Shown here: positions 49,960 to 58,479 of the stretch, one piece after another | How the letters are laid out: each line of letters begins with the position of its first letter | Numbering within the stretch: position 1 is the first letter of the stretch | Assembly: GCA_017302635.1 (NCBI GenBank) | Contig: JAFLCX010000001.1 | Span: 744,001-808,000 of the forward strand | Origin: Hyphomicrobiales bacterium | GTDB lineage: Bacteria > Pseudomonadota > Alphaproteobacteria > Rhizobiales > Beijerinckiaceae | Length of the DNA stretch: 64,000 nucleotides | Reading direction: 5' to 3' | The notes under the pieces: generated by a model | Databases searched by the model: none | Told to the model about the DNA's origin: nothing | What the model saw: the letters and a program-made list of their open reading frames with translations, nothing else | Translations under genes and position numbers: made by a program

Positions 49960-50599
49960 GCGCGCGATTGATGCAGCTTTGTCGTCAATCCGCAAGCGCG
50001 GCCGGACGCCGGATTCTTCCGTCAGCGCTCGCAACGGCATTGTACGCCGTGCTGCGGCAGATTGTCGCCAAAGCACGCGATGCTCATGGGCCGGTCGGGC
50101 TATTGTCACTGCTACTTCCAGATGCAGCAGCTTCGGCAGGCATCGCAATCATGGGCATTTTTGCACATTTTTTATTGGCATAAACGCAACGATTGGATCG
50201 CTTCTTTTACTCAGTCGCCTAAGGACTTCGCGACCTCTAGGCGACACGCAGAGAGAGTGTCCCCGCGGCGAAAAGTAGAAATAACCTTTGATAAAATTTA
50301 TTACGACAGAATTGTGAGATTATATTATAAAACCATCAAATTAAGAATTTAAAATGAAAAATTACATGAAGTAAGATTCATGTAAATATTTATAATTACA
50401 TGAAATGTTTACATGTTATCATTTTTTTCGCTCATGGCGCTCTTTTCGGAATTTTCAATGGAAATCAATCGAAAGTTGCACACATATCGTCGTTAATCAA
50501 AGCTTTAAATCAAGCATAAACTGAGTGTTTAGCCGGTTGATCATCCAGGGCATTCATGCATTGTTGACGTCAATTTATCCTTTTGGAGCATTGGTATCC
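49960..50599. other. AT-rich intergenic region between divergent units
   Basis: 640 bp without a convincing gene. The left third (to about 50150) has normal GC content; from about 50150 to 50560 the sequence becomes strongly AT-rich, with runs such as TTTATTGG and AAAATTTATTACG. It must hold the promoters of the leftward binding protein-kinase-regulator operon and of the rightward fusion gene. It contains the TTACATG element array listed separately. No tRNA, hairpin terminator or small open frame with a ribosome site was found. Confidence 0.7.
50362..50417. promoter_or_regulatory. Array of four TTACATG elements upstream of the fusion gene
   Basis: TTACATGAA at 50362-50370, its inverse TTCATGTAA at 50377-50385, TTACATGAA again at 50396-50404 and TTACATGTT at 50409-50417. 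Start-to-start distances are 15, 19 and 13 bp. Clustered, partly inverted copies in a promoter suggest a regulator that binds cooperatively. The array is 180-240 bp before the fusion gene start. Confidence 0.6.
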
Positions 50600-53500
50600 A
50601 TGTCAAAGCCCTCTCTTTTCCTTGCTTTAACCTACCATACGGATGCTTCTACAAAGTCTTTCACCAGCATACGCGGCTCAGGATTTTGTCGTGCTGCCTC
50701 ATTTTTAGTCGCAGCTTGCGCCCTTGCTGTTCACGCGACCCCTGCTCTCGCGATCCCGTCGCCGGAACTCATCATCGGTTCGCTCTCGTCGCTGTCGCAA
50801 CTCCTGACGATCGGACTGGCCAGCGTTGGCGGCGTGGCCGCCGTGGGGTTCGGCATGTCGGCGCGGCGCTCGGGCGCCAGCGCGAAAGCGGCTCGCCGCA
50901 TGTCGCTGATTGCGCTCGGCCTTCTCGTTGTGGCCCTGATCTCGGCTATGGGAAACATTTATCAGTACCGCAGCTATAGCGCAGAGCGGCAGGAGCGGCT
51001 GGAAGCCACCCTCACGCGGCCCTCGCGTGATCCGGGCGCGCCGGTCGCCGACCCGACCTTGCGCGAATACTCGTTCAACCAGCAGCTCCGCCACAAAAAC
51101 GGCATCTCAACCGCTGACGCCAACAAGCTGATGAGCGAGGCCGCCTCCGGGCTGCGCCCCGACGTGTTCTTCCTCGATATCCGCGAGACGGCGGAGACCG
51201 AAATGGGCACGCTGCCGGACGCCAAAATTTCCCGGGGGCCAGACCTGCCGAAATCGGGGATCGGTTTCGAGGGCAAGACCGCCATTCTCTTCTGCCACAA
51301 TGGCAATCGGAGCGCTGAAAACTGCGAGGCGCTCGCGGCGCGCGGCATCAACTGCAAGTTTGTCGTCGGCGGGCTCGAGAAATGGGTCGTCGAAGGCCGC
51401 AAGATGACCGGACTCGAAAACCGGACGCTCGATACTCTGCGGGCGGTGCCGGATTTCCCGAATGCACGCACCTTGCTCGATACCAAGGAGGTGAAGAACC
51501 TTGTCGACAATGAAGGCGCAATCTTCGTCGACCTGCGCTACCCGGGCGAATTCGCGCAGCGCCACATTCCCGGCGCGATCAACATCACGATGCGCACGGC
51601 GACCACCGAAGATATCAAGGCGCGCGTTGCAGCGCTGCCGAAGAAGCCGGTGATCGTGCCCTGCTATGATCGGCGCAGTTGCTTCTTCGGCGAGTTGATG
51701 GGGCTGGAACTGCATCGCATGGGTGGCGATTTCCGCGGCCGCTATACCGTTCCGTGGGAGTATTTCCGCGAATCCACACGCCCGCCGCATGTCGTCGAGT
51801 GGCAGGCGCAGAAGGATCGGACTTACTGGAGCATCGGCGTCGAAGCCGTCGCGGATGTTCTCGTCAGCGTTTCGAAATGGCTCCCCTTCCCGCTGGTGCT
51901 GCTGCTTCTGGCCCTTCTTTCCCGGCTGATCATCCTGCCGGTGGCTCTGAAGGCCGAGCGCGACCAGATCGTCTCGAAGAAGATTGCGCCGGAGGTTGCG
52001 GCGCTGAAGGTGCGCCTCGCAGATGATCCTCAGCGCATGAGTCGAGCTCTGGGCGAGTTGTTCCGGCAACACAAGATGACACCGATGCGCAACCTGCTCG
52101 GGTTGCTGTTCCTGCCCATCCTCGCGATCTCGGTTTCGGCGGTGGATATGGCCGCCGGCAAACTCGGCACGCCGTTCTTCTGGGTCGAGAACGGCACGGT
52201 GAAGGACTTCACTTTTGTTTTGCCCCTGCTCTTCGGTGCTTTGCTCTGCCTGTACATCGATCTCTCGTTTCCGGGCAGCACGCGTCGTCGGGTCATGATC
52301 TGGGTCGGCGGCATGGCGCTGTTTGGCGGCATGGCCGCTGTTCTCGGAGCGGCTTCGAGTTTCTACATCGTGCTCAGCGCGGCGCTCATCCTGTTGCAGC
52401 GGCTCTATCTGACGCTGGATCGCAAATCGGTGCTCGGCTGGCTTGGTCTTCGTCGGAACACCTATGGAATCAAGACGCTATCGGAACCGGACGTTTTGAC
52501 CCATTGCGGCAACAAGGCCTACCGCCTGGCACGAATGAAGGCGGCCGGCATTCCCGTTCCGGATGGCTTTGTGCTCGATGATGCTTTCATCGCAACCTAC
52601 AGGGCTGCCGCACCATCCGAACGCGAAAAGATGCTCGATCAGGCATGGAACACCGCACCCCTCACTCGCGCTGCCGTACGCAGTTCTGCTGCGGGCGAAG
52701 ACGTTGCCGAGTTCAGCTTCGCGGGTGTTTTCGAGAGTGTCCTGCATATCGAGCGCACGACACTTGCCGAGGCTGTGGACCACGTCATCGCGTCCTTCAG
52801 CGACAAGCGTGCCGAGGCCTATGCGATCGATGCCAGCAGCGGCAATATTCTCGTGCAGCAGATGGTTGATGCCGAATATGCCGGCGTGCTCTTCACCCGC
52901 TCGCCGAATTCCGGCGGACACATGATGGTCGAGATGGTGCGCGGCACCGCTGACGCCTTCGTCTCGGGGGCTGCAACGCCCGAAACATTCTGTTTCGGCC
53001 GCACGACATCTCACTTGCAGGGCGATAAACATCCGCCGATTTCGGTGCTGGCGCTGCTCGAGATCGGGCGGAAGGCCGAGCAGTTGTTCGGCGGGCCGCA
53101 GGATATCGAATGGGCCTATCGCGGCGGAGAGTTTTTCATTGTCCAGAGCCGCGACATCACCCGTGCGGTGATCGGCGACAAGGTTGCCTTGGCCATCGAG
53201 GATGAACGTGCCCGGCTGATCGAGCGCGCCTCGGGTGCTCAGCCAGGCGAAGTGGTTCTCGCGCGCACTGAACTTGCCGAACTTCTGCCGCGTCCGACCG
53301 CGCTCTCGCTTTCGCTGATGAACGAGATCTGGTCGGTGGGCGGCAGTGTCGATCGTGCCTGCCGATCGCTCGGGCTCACCTACAATGTCGGCGAGAACAC
53401 GCCGTCCTACGTGACCCCGGCTTTCGGGCGTCTCTACATCGATCGCCGGCAGGAGCTGGCACGTGCGCCGGTCGTCAGCACTTTCCTGCTGCGCAAGCTG

Positions 53501-54688
53501 ACCAAGCAGGCCGAGACGATCGAAGCGAGCATTCGCGGTGATCTTTTTGCCGAGATCGAGTCTCATACCACGCTGATGGATGCGGTGGATTTCGGGAAAA
53601 TGTCCACGCCGGATCTCCTTGCGACGTTCAAGCGCCAGCACGAACGGTTCGTGGGCGGTATCTATGCCGAGGTGGAGAGCGTCAACATCCTCGCGTCGCT
53701 CTTCGTGGGGCAGGCAACCGCCCTGCTGACAAAAGCAGGCGTGGAGCCCAGTGCAGTGCTCGCCGGAGCGGGCGAAACCTTGATCGCGCGCGGGATCGCG
53801 GCGGCTGAGGCAGCGACCTCGCCCGAAGAGCGTCGCGCGATCCTGCTGCAGACGCTCGGCCATCGGGCGAGCTTCGACTACGAACTCTCCCAACCACGCT
53901 ATGGCGAGACGGTCCACAGGCTTGAACAATTTGCTGCCGGCTGGCCCACGGGCGCTGACTTGCCAGCAATTCCGGATCGCCTGAGCCAGAAAGCACACAA
54001 GGCCGCGCTGGCGGCCCGCCGTTTCCAGACCCTGAAGGAGGATGCCAAGCACATGGCCTTGCGCGAGCTTGCCGCCTTGCGCAGGATCGCGATGGCGCTC
54101 GATGACCGGTTCGAACTCGGTGGCCTGGCCTTCTGGCTCACTTCGGACGAACTCAAGAGCTTCGGCGCGGACACCGAGCAGAAGCTGCGCGAACTGGCGG
54201 TCGAGCGGCGCGATCTGGCGGCGATCTTTGCGGATCTTCCGGGTCTGCCATCGGCCCTCACCGCCGAGATCATCGAAAATGCAGTTCTGACAGATTCCAG
54301 CTCGACGGACGGCGCAGGGGCGCTGAAGGGCTCGCGCGTCGCCGGTTCAAAGCCCGTCGAAGGGCGGGCGCGGGTGATCGCGCAGTCTGTCGCCGAATTG
54401 GGTGGCCCGATCGATGACCTCGAGCCGGGTGACATCATCGTCGCCCCGATGATCCCGCATGCGTGGCTGCCCTATTTTCGGACTGTCGCCGGGCTGGTCT
54501 CCGATGTGGGCGGCTTCCTCAGCCACACTGCGATCGTGGCCCGCGAGTTCGATCTCGCGATGGTCGTCGGTGTCGCCCAATGGAAATCCATTCCGGATCG
54601 AGCGACCATTCGTCTCAATCCTGATGGTTCAATCGAGTGCATCGAAAATCAGGCTGCGCTCGGACATTACGAGGAGGCAGCCGAATAA
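50600..54688 (+). CDS. Rhodanese-rhodanese-YidC/Oxa1-phosphotransferase fusion protein
   Basis: 1362 residues from ATG 50600 (GGAG 11 bp upstream; GTG 50525 also in frame). Residues 31-121 hold three hydrophobic helices. Two rhodanese domains follow: about 160-270 with Cys232 in FCHNGNRSAE, and 290-395 with Cys355 in PCYDRRSC. Residues 420-610 resemble the YidC/Oxa1 core: SRLIILPVALKAERD (Arg442 at the groove position), a charged cytosolic loop, then four helices. Residues 630-860 are a PPDK/PEP-synthase ATP-grasp domain (RSSAAGED 694-701; AGVLFTRSP; DIEWAYRGGEFFIVQSRDIT). Residues 886-1234 are helical with LGHRASFDYELSQPRYGE, as in rifampin phosphotransferases. The C-terminal swivel domain has His1309 (GGFLSHTAIVARE). 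No PEP TIM barrel exists. Positive-inside charges place the rhodaneses outside and the phosphotransferase inside. Substrate unknown. Confidence 0.9.
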   Translation: MSKPSLFLALTYHTDASTKSFTSIRGSGFCRAASFLVAACALAVHATPALAIPSPELIIGSLSSLSQLLTIGLASVGGVAAVGFGMSARRSGASAKAARRMSLIALGLLVVALISAMGNIYQYRSYSAERQERLEATLTRPSRDPGAPVADPTLREYSFNQQLRHKNGISTADANKLMSEAASGLRPDVFFLDIRETAETEMGTLPDAKISRGPDLPKSGIGFEGKTAILFCHNGNRSAENCEALAARGINCKFVVGGLEKWVVEGRKMTGLENRTLDTLRAVPDFPNARTLLDTKEVKNLVDNEGAIFVDLRYPGEFAQRHIPGAINITMRTATTEDIKARVAALPKKPVIVPCYDRRSCFFGELMGLELHRMGGDFRGRYTVPWEYFRESTRPPHVVEWQAQKDRTYWSIGVEAVADVLVSVSKWLPFPLVLLLLALLSRLIILPVALKAERDQIVSKKIAPEVAALKVRLADDPQRMSRALGELFRQHKMTPMRNLLGLLFLPILAISVSAVDMAAGKLGTPFFWVENGTVKDFTFVLPLLFGALLCLYIDLSFPGSTRRRVMIWVGGMALFGGMAAVLGAASSFYIVLSAALILLQRLYLTLDRKSVLGWLGLRRNTYGIKTLSEPDVLTHCGNKAYRLARMKAAGIPVPDGFVLDDAFIATYRAAAPSEREKMLDQAWNTAPLTRAAVRSSAAGEDVAEFSFAGVFESVLHIERTTLAEAVDHVIASFSDKRAEAYAIDASSGNILVQQMVDAEYAGVLFTRSPNSGGHMMVEMVRGTADAFVSGAATPETFCFGRTTSHLQGDKHPPISVLALLEIGRKAEQLFGGPQDIEWAYRGGEFFIVQSRDITRAVIGDKVALAIEDERARLIERASGAQPGEVVLARTELAELLPRPTALSLSLMNEIWSVGGSVDRACRSLGLTYNVGENTPSYVTPAFGRLYIDRRQELARAPVVSTFLLRKLTKQAETIEASIRGDLFAEIESHTTLMDAVDFGKMSTPDLLATFKRQHERFVGGIYAEVESVNILASLFVGQATALLTKAGVEPSAVLAGAGETLIARGIAAAEAATSPEERRAILLQTLGHRASFDYELSQPRYGETVHRLEQFAAGWPTGADLPAIPDRLSQKAHKAALAARRFQTLKEDAKHMALRELAALRRIAMALDDRFELGGLAFWLTSDELKSFGADTEQKLRELAVERRDLAAIFADLPGLPSALTAEIIENAVLTDSSSTDGAGALKGSRVAGSKPVEGRARVIAQSVAELGGPIDDLEPGDIIVAPMIPHAWLPYFRTVAGLVSDVGGFLSHTAIVAREFDLAMVVGVAQWKSIPDRATIRLNPDGSIECIENQAALGHYEEAAE

Positions 54689-54717
54689 GCGGCTCCTCAT
54701 GCTTATTCGCCGTTTCT

Positions 54718-54745
54718 CAGCCCGAACTTTAGCGAGTCCGGGCTG
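54718..54745. terminator. Hairpin after the fusion gene
   Basis: CAGCCCG pairs with CGGGCTG, extended inward by ACT/AGT after one mismatch, with a 6-nt loop. It is 29 bp past the fusion stop and 11 bp past the stop of the convergent small frame. No T-run follows on either strand, so it could be a weak shared terminator or a 3'-end stabiliser. Confidence 0.55.
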
Positions 54746-54756
54746 ATGAATCGTGT

Positions 54757-54915
54757 TCAGTCGATCGAATGTTCTGCAACCTGAACAGTAATTTTCTTAT
54801 CTGCTCCGAAATTAGACGATGAAAAATGTGAATTCATCATCAAGAATGGGATGATCGCGAGACTAATTGCTCCAATCATATTGATCCAATTCTTTTCTAC
54901 GAGCATGTTTTGCAT
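54757..54915 (-). CDS. Possible small membrane or secreted protein, 52 residues
   Basis: Too short for usual gene calling. ATG 54915-54913 has GGAG 9 bp upstream. The product begins MQNMLVEKNW, has one hydrophobic stretch (about residues 11-27, INMIGAISLAIIPFLMM) and a polar tail ending VQVAEHSID. Codon use is AT-rich like the surrounding spacer and unlike the rest of the window. It is convergent with the fusion gene, with a hairpin between them. No similarity is recognised; comparative conservation is needed to be sure that it is translated. Confidence 0.4.
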   Translation of the reverse strand: MQNMLVEKNWINMIGAISLAIIPFLMMNSHFSSSNFGADKKITVQVAEHSID

Positions 54916-55230
54916 GATGTCGTACTCCGTCCAGCCCTTCTTGAGCGTGGAAGATACAGACGCTGTGTGACATCCCTGTGAAACATTCGAATAAAATTGT
55001 ATTCAAATCAAAAAACACAGCAAATTCTGTATATTTACATTACATCAACCATTCAAAAGTATAAATTTCGCTGTCTAAATGCTCACAATTTAAAGTAGAA
55101 AACCCCAGCTCGATTTTCACGCAAAGATTGTGTTTCGACACCAAAGTTCAGATCATTGGATCCGTCCGCTGGTGGGGAAAGTCTCTCCTTGAATGTGATG
55201 CATGGCAATTGATTCATCTCGAGGGTCCTC
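54916..55230. other. AT-rich spacer before the PstS-like gene
   Basis: 315 bp, strongly AT-rich from 54970 to 55110. It should hold the divergent promoters of the 52-residue frame and of the binding-protein gene. Two overlapping TTACAT half-sites occur at 55035-55045, resembling the core of the array at 50362. ATTCGAAT/ATTCAAAT-like motifs occur near 54990. No other gene is seen. Confidence 0.55.
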
Positions 55231-56016
55231 ATGAGCAACCGCCATCCGACACAGGTCTCCAAGTCCAGTTTTGTAGCTTTCGCCTTGCTCACAGCAACCA
55301 CATTCGGTGTCTTTGCGAATGATGGAATTGTTATTCAAGGGTCTTCAACGGTCAGTTCGCGTCTTTTTGTTCCATTCAAGGCCTCTATTGAAGAAAAAAG
55401 CGGACAAAAAATTGCCGTCACATCCTCGAAATCATCGGCCGGACTGATCGCTTTGCTTGAAGGGCAAGCTCAAATTGCGATGATGTCATCACCGCTTGAA
55501 GAAGAGATCCCGAATGTGAAGAAAATTCTTCCAACGGGCGACTTCGCCTCTCTCAAGGCTTTCGAGATCGGGCGCACTCGCGCGGCCTTCGCGATCCATC
55601 CGAAGAATTCCACGAAGCCGGTCTCCATGGCTCAGCTGAAGGATATCCTGACAGGGCAGATCGGAAACTGGAAGGAGGTCGGCGGTCCCGACATGCCGAT
55701 CCGGCTTGTGGTTGTGCGGCAGGGCGGCGGCGTGCTTTCAACGGTGGAAGCGCAGATGAACGGGGGCAAGGACATTGATGTCCCCAATATGATCAAGGTC
55801 AATAACGGCAGCCAGGTCATCAAGGTTGTCCAACAGGAAGAGGGTGCGCTGGGTATCGCGCAGCTGGGCCTTGTCTCGGAGGCGAAGTTGCCTGAACTCG
55901 GCACCGAAAAGCCGATCGAGCAGCGCCTGTTCCTGATTACAAAGAACACACCGGCGGCTCCCTTGCAGAAAGTGATCGAAGCCGCCCGCGAAGTCGCTTC
56001 GCGCGAGTTGCGCTGA
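55231..56016 (+). CDS. PstS-like periplasmic binding protein
   Basis: 261 residues. Signal peptide about 1-29 ([16 protein letters not shown]). [17 protein letters not shown] followed by [22 protein letters not shown] is the phosphate-binding-loop layout of the PstS-type family, and [21 protein letters not shown] is a hallmark. At 261 residues it is shorter than transport PstS (about 320-340) and no pst permease genes adjoin. Codons in the first third are AT-rich and the rest GC-rich. A methyl-accepting protein gene follows 29 bp later, so a sensory rather than a transport role is plausible. Confidence 0.85.
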   Translation: MSNRHPTQVSKSSFVAFALLTATTFGVFANDGIVIQGSSTVSSRLFVPFKASIEEKSGQKIAVTSSKSSAGLIALLEGQAQIAMMSSPLEEEIPNVKKILPTGDFASLKAFEIGRTRAAFAIHPKNSTKPVSMAQLKDILTGQIGNWKEVGGPDMPIRLVVVRQGGGVLSTVEAQMNGGKDIDVPNMIKVNNGSQVIKVVQQEEGALGIAQLGLVSEAKLPELGTEKPIEQRLFLITKNTPAAPLQKVIEAAREVASRELR

Positions 56017-56045
56017 ACCTGCAATCACCCGGCAAGGAAACGGCA

Positions 56046-57713
56046 ATGGGTATCCTGAGAATCTCAACGAAGCTCTATGCAGTCGTCGGCGTTTTTCTGG
56101 CGCTCGTGATGTTCCTCGGCGGTGTCACCATGATGGCCTCGCAGCGCATGAGCATGGCGGGGCAGGAACTCCACAGCAGTTTCCTCGCTGTCGATACGCT
56201 GGGCGGATTCAAGCTCCTGATCGAGCGGCAGCGCCGCATCGTCGAGAGTGCCCCGGCGGAGTTGGACCGTTTGCGCCTGAAGGAGCAGCGGGAGGAACTG
56301 TCGAGCGTTTCGGCGAAGCTTCTGGGCATTCTCGAGGAAGGCAAGGTTCTGGCCGGGCAGGGCGGACCTGATGCCGAAGCCTCGAAACACCTGAACGAGA
56401 TGATTCGTCTTGGCCATGAGGTGGTCTCTCTGGCCGAGAAATTCGCGCATGATCGTGCGGGCGCACTCGCGCAGGGTGCTTTCAATTCGGCGGCCGATGC
56501 CCTGCAAAAGCGGCTTGAGCGCGACCAGGCTGAACGCATGATCCGTTCGAATGAGGCGGCTTTGGCGGTGCAGGATGCTGCCAAGCTCACCCTGACTGCC
56601 GCAGCCGCCGTCAGCCTGCTGGCTCTTCTGCTCAGCCCGCTTGGCGTGCTGGTGACCTATCGCGTCGTGGATCGGCTCGCGAAAATTCGCGCCAGCATGC
56701 TGAAACTCGCCAGCGGCGATCAGGATACCCATGTACCTTTCAGTCAGGATCGCGACGAGATCGGCGCCATGGCGACGGCGCTGACGGTCTTCAAGGAGAA
56801 TATCGAGCGCATTTCGGCGCTCAGTTGGGAAACGGAGACCATGCGGGCGGAGGCGGCCGAAGAGCGCCGCCAGCAACTCGACAGCATCGCGGCCGAATTC
56901 GAGGAAACGATCCAGCGTGTCGCCCATTCGGTCGCGAATTCGTCCACCGCCCTGCAATCGGTCTCCCAGACCCTGACGGAGGTCTCGGCCAGCACCAGCG
57001 AGCGCACACGGCTGGTGCTCGATCAGGCGAGCGAAACCTCCAACCAGGTCGGAGCCGTCGCCGGCGCAACGACGCATCTCAACAGCTCGATCAGCCAGAT
57101 CGCCGAACAGGCTTCGGATGCGGCGCGCACCGCCAAACAGGTCGGCGAGGACAGTAAAGTGATCCGCGAGCGCGTGGCCAACCTCGTGGCCTGCGTCAGC
57201 GAGGTCGATGAAGTGGCCGAAACCATCCGCACCATTGCAGCCCAGACCAACCTTCTGGCGCTGAATGCGACCATCGAGGCCGCAAGGGCTGGCGAGGCTG
57301 GAAGGGGCTTCTCGGTCGTTGCGTCGGAGGTCAAGTCACTCGCGCAGCAGACCGCGAACGCGACGCAGGTGATCGCCACCCAACTGACAGCAGTCCAGCA
57401 AGCCACCAATGCGGCTGCCGAGTTCATTGAAAGATTCACCCACAAAGTGAACGAAATCAGTCTCTCGGCAACCGGCATCGCCGAAACCGTCAGTGAACAG
57501 CGCGAGAGCGTCGACAGCATTGATCTGGCAGCGCGCAAGATCGCGGCCTCAACCCAGCAATTGCACGAAGCCATCCTTCTCGTTCAGGAGAATGTCGACA
57601 AGAATGCGGATGCCGCGTCGCATTCCCAGCACAGCGCGCATGAACTCGGCACATATGCCGAAGAACTCGATACCTCTGTCTCGAGGCTCATCCAGCGCAT
57701 CCGTGCGGCCTGA
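56046..57713 (+). CDS. Methyl-accepting chemotaxis-like signalling protein
   Basis: 555 residues. Helix 1 (about 10-32), a helical periplasmic sensor of about 150 residues, helix 2 (about 184-205), HAMP ([20 protein letters not shown]), then the cytoplasmic coiled coil with the hairpin tip [20 protein letters not shown] and [18 protein letters not shown]. No C-terminal NWETF-like CheR-binding tail is present. AAGGAAACGGCA precedes the ATG. It is in operon with the PstS-like protein, which may act as its ligand-binding partner. Confidence 0.9.
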   Translation: MGILRISTKLYAVVGVFLALVMFLGGVTMMASQRMSMAGQELHSSFLAVDTLGGFKLLIERQRRIVESAPAELDRLRLKEQREELSSVSAKLLGILEEGKVLAGQGGPDAEASKHLNEMIRLGHEVVSLAEKFAHDRAGALAQGAFNSAADALQKRLERDQAERMIRSNEAALAVQDAAKLTLTAAAAVSLLALLLSPLGVLVTYRVVDRLAKIRASMLKLASGDQDTHVPFSQDRDEIGAMATALTVFKENIERISALSWETETMRAEAAEERRQQLDSIAAEFEETIQRVAHSVANSSTALQSVSQTLTEVSASTSERTRLVLDQASETSNQVGAVAGATTHLNSSISQIAEQASDAARTAKQVGEDSKVIRERVANLVACVSEVDEVAETIRTIAAQTNLLALNATIEAARAGEAGRGFSVVASEVKSLAQQTANATQVIATQLTAVQQATNAAAEFIERFTHKVNEISLSATGIAETVSEQRESVDSIDLAARKIAASTQQLHEAILLVQENVDKNADAASHSQHSAHELGTYAEELDTSVSRLIQRIRAA

Positions 57714-57732
57714 AGCAGAATTCGGGGCAGCA

Positions 57733-57757
57733 GGCCGGGTCTTATCCCGGCCTCATT
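57733..57757 (+). terminator. Probable terminator after the methyl-accepting protein gene
   Basis: GGCCGGG / CCCGGCC form a 7-bp stem with a 6-nt loop, 20 bp after the stop, followed by TCATTTCC. The T-tract is interrupted, so efficiency is uncertain. Confidence 0.65.
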
Positions 57758-57858
57758 TCCGGATGGATCAGGTCGTTTTCGGGCGCTTTTCGAACGCCCA
57801 GACCGTGCCAGCTCGATGCATGAAGCTTGCCAAGCACAAAAATTCTCGTCCTTGATGT

Positions 57859-57884
57859 GAACCTCTTGCTCCGCCCGCGCGACC
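57859..57884 (+). promoter_or_regulatory. Predicted ECF promoter of the sigma factor gene
   Basis: TGAACC with GAACC at 57859-57863, a 16-bp spacer, then CGACCAA from 57880. The identical pattern occurs before the two small genes at 61071 and 61563. The -10 element ends 34 bp before ATG 57919. It indicates autoregulation. Confidence 0.7.
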
Positions 57885-57918
57885 AAGCAACGTGCAGGCC
57901 TTGCTGAAGGTGATGCCG

Positions 57919-58479
57919 ATGGAGTCTGGCAGCGACGAGGAACTCGTCCAACGCATTGCCAAGGGAGACAACCTTGCCATGCGGGTGCTTTACGCCCGGC
58001 ATAACCTGCGTGCCTTCCGGTTTCTCCAACGCCTCTTGAAGGACGAGGCGCTGGCGGAGGATGCGCTGAGCGAGGTCTTTGTGGATGTCTGGCGGCAGGC
58101 GGCGAGTTTCGAGGGGCGATCCTCGGTTTCCACCTGGCTTCTGGCGATGGCGAGGAACAAGGCCTGGTCGGCCTTGCGCAAGCGCCGCGAGGCCGAGCTC
58201 GATGAGGGCGTGGCCGAAGCAATCGAGGATGATGGCGATGACCCCGAAGTGCAGATGCAGAAGAGCGACAAGGGCGCGGCGATCCGCGCCTGCATGGAGA
58301 AGCTCTCCCCCGAACACCGCGAGGTTCTCGATCTCGTCTACTACCACGAAACATCCGTCGAGGAGGTCGCGATGATCATCTCGATCCCGGAAAACACCGT
58401 GAAAACCCGTCTTTTTCATGCTCGCAAGAAACTTGGCGAGCTTCTCAAAGCCAACGGAATCGACCGGGGGTGGCCATGA
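57919..58479 (+). CDS. ECF-family RNA polymerase sigma factor
   Basis: 186 residues from ATG 57919 (GAAGG 8 bp upstream); ATG 57913 or GTG 57892 are alternatives. Region 2 (residues 20-90) has ALAEDALSEVFVDVWRQA and WLLAMARNKAWSALRKRR; region 4 (from about 125) has LSPEHREVLDLVYYHETSVEEV and PENTVKTRLFHARKKL. The stop overlaps the anti-sigma gene start by ATGA. A promoter of the same type as two downstream ones precedes it. Confidence 0.93.
   Translation: MESGSDEELVQRIAKGDNLAMRVLYARHNLRAFRFLQRLLKDEALAEDALSEVFVDVWRQAASFEGRSSVSTWLLAMARNKAWSALRKRREAELDEGVAEAIEDDGDDPEVQMQKSDKGAAIRACMEKLSPEHREVLDLVYYHETSVEEVAMIISIPENTVKTRLFHARKKLGELLKANGIDRGWP

Noticed and set aside
50062..50352. 96-residue plus-strand frame in the AT-rich spacer
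   Set aside because: No ribosome site, mixed composition changing from GC- to AT-rich in the middle, and no hydrophobic or domain pattern.
52478..54052. 524-residue minus-strand frame opposite the fusion gene
   Set aside because: The plus strand has clear ATP-grasp and phosphotransferase motifs; the minus frame has none.
50600..54688. Fusion gene as an assembly artefact joining separate genes
   Set aside because: The frame is continuous, has uniform GC-rich codon use across all domain borders, and the predicted topology is consistent from end to end. There is no internal ribosome site with a start at a domain border that would be more convincing.
57859..57884. Interpretation as an EcfG general stress promoter
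   Set aside because: The -10 element is CGAC rather than CGTT in all three copies, and no phyR, nepR or ecfG-type arrangement is present.
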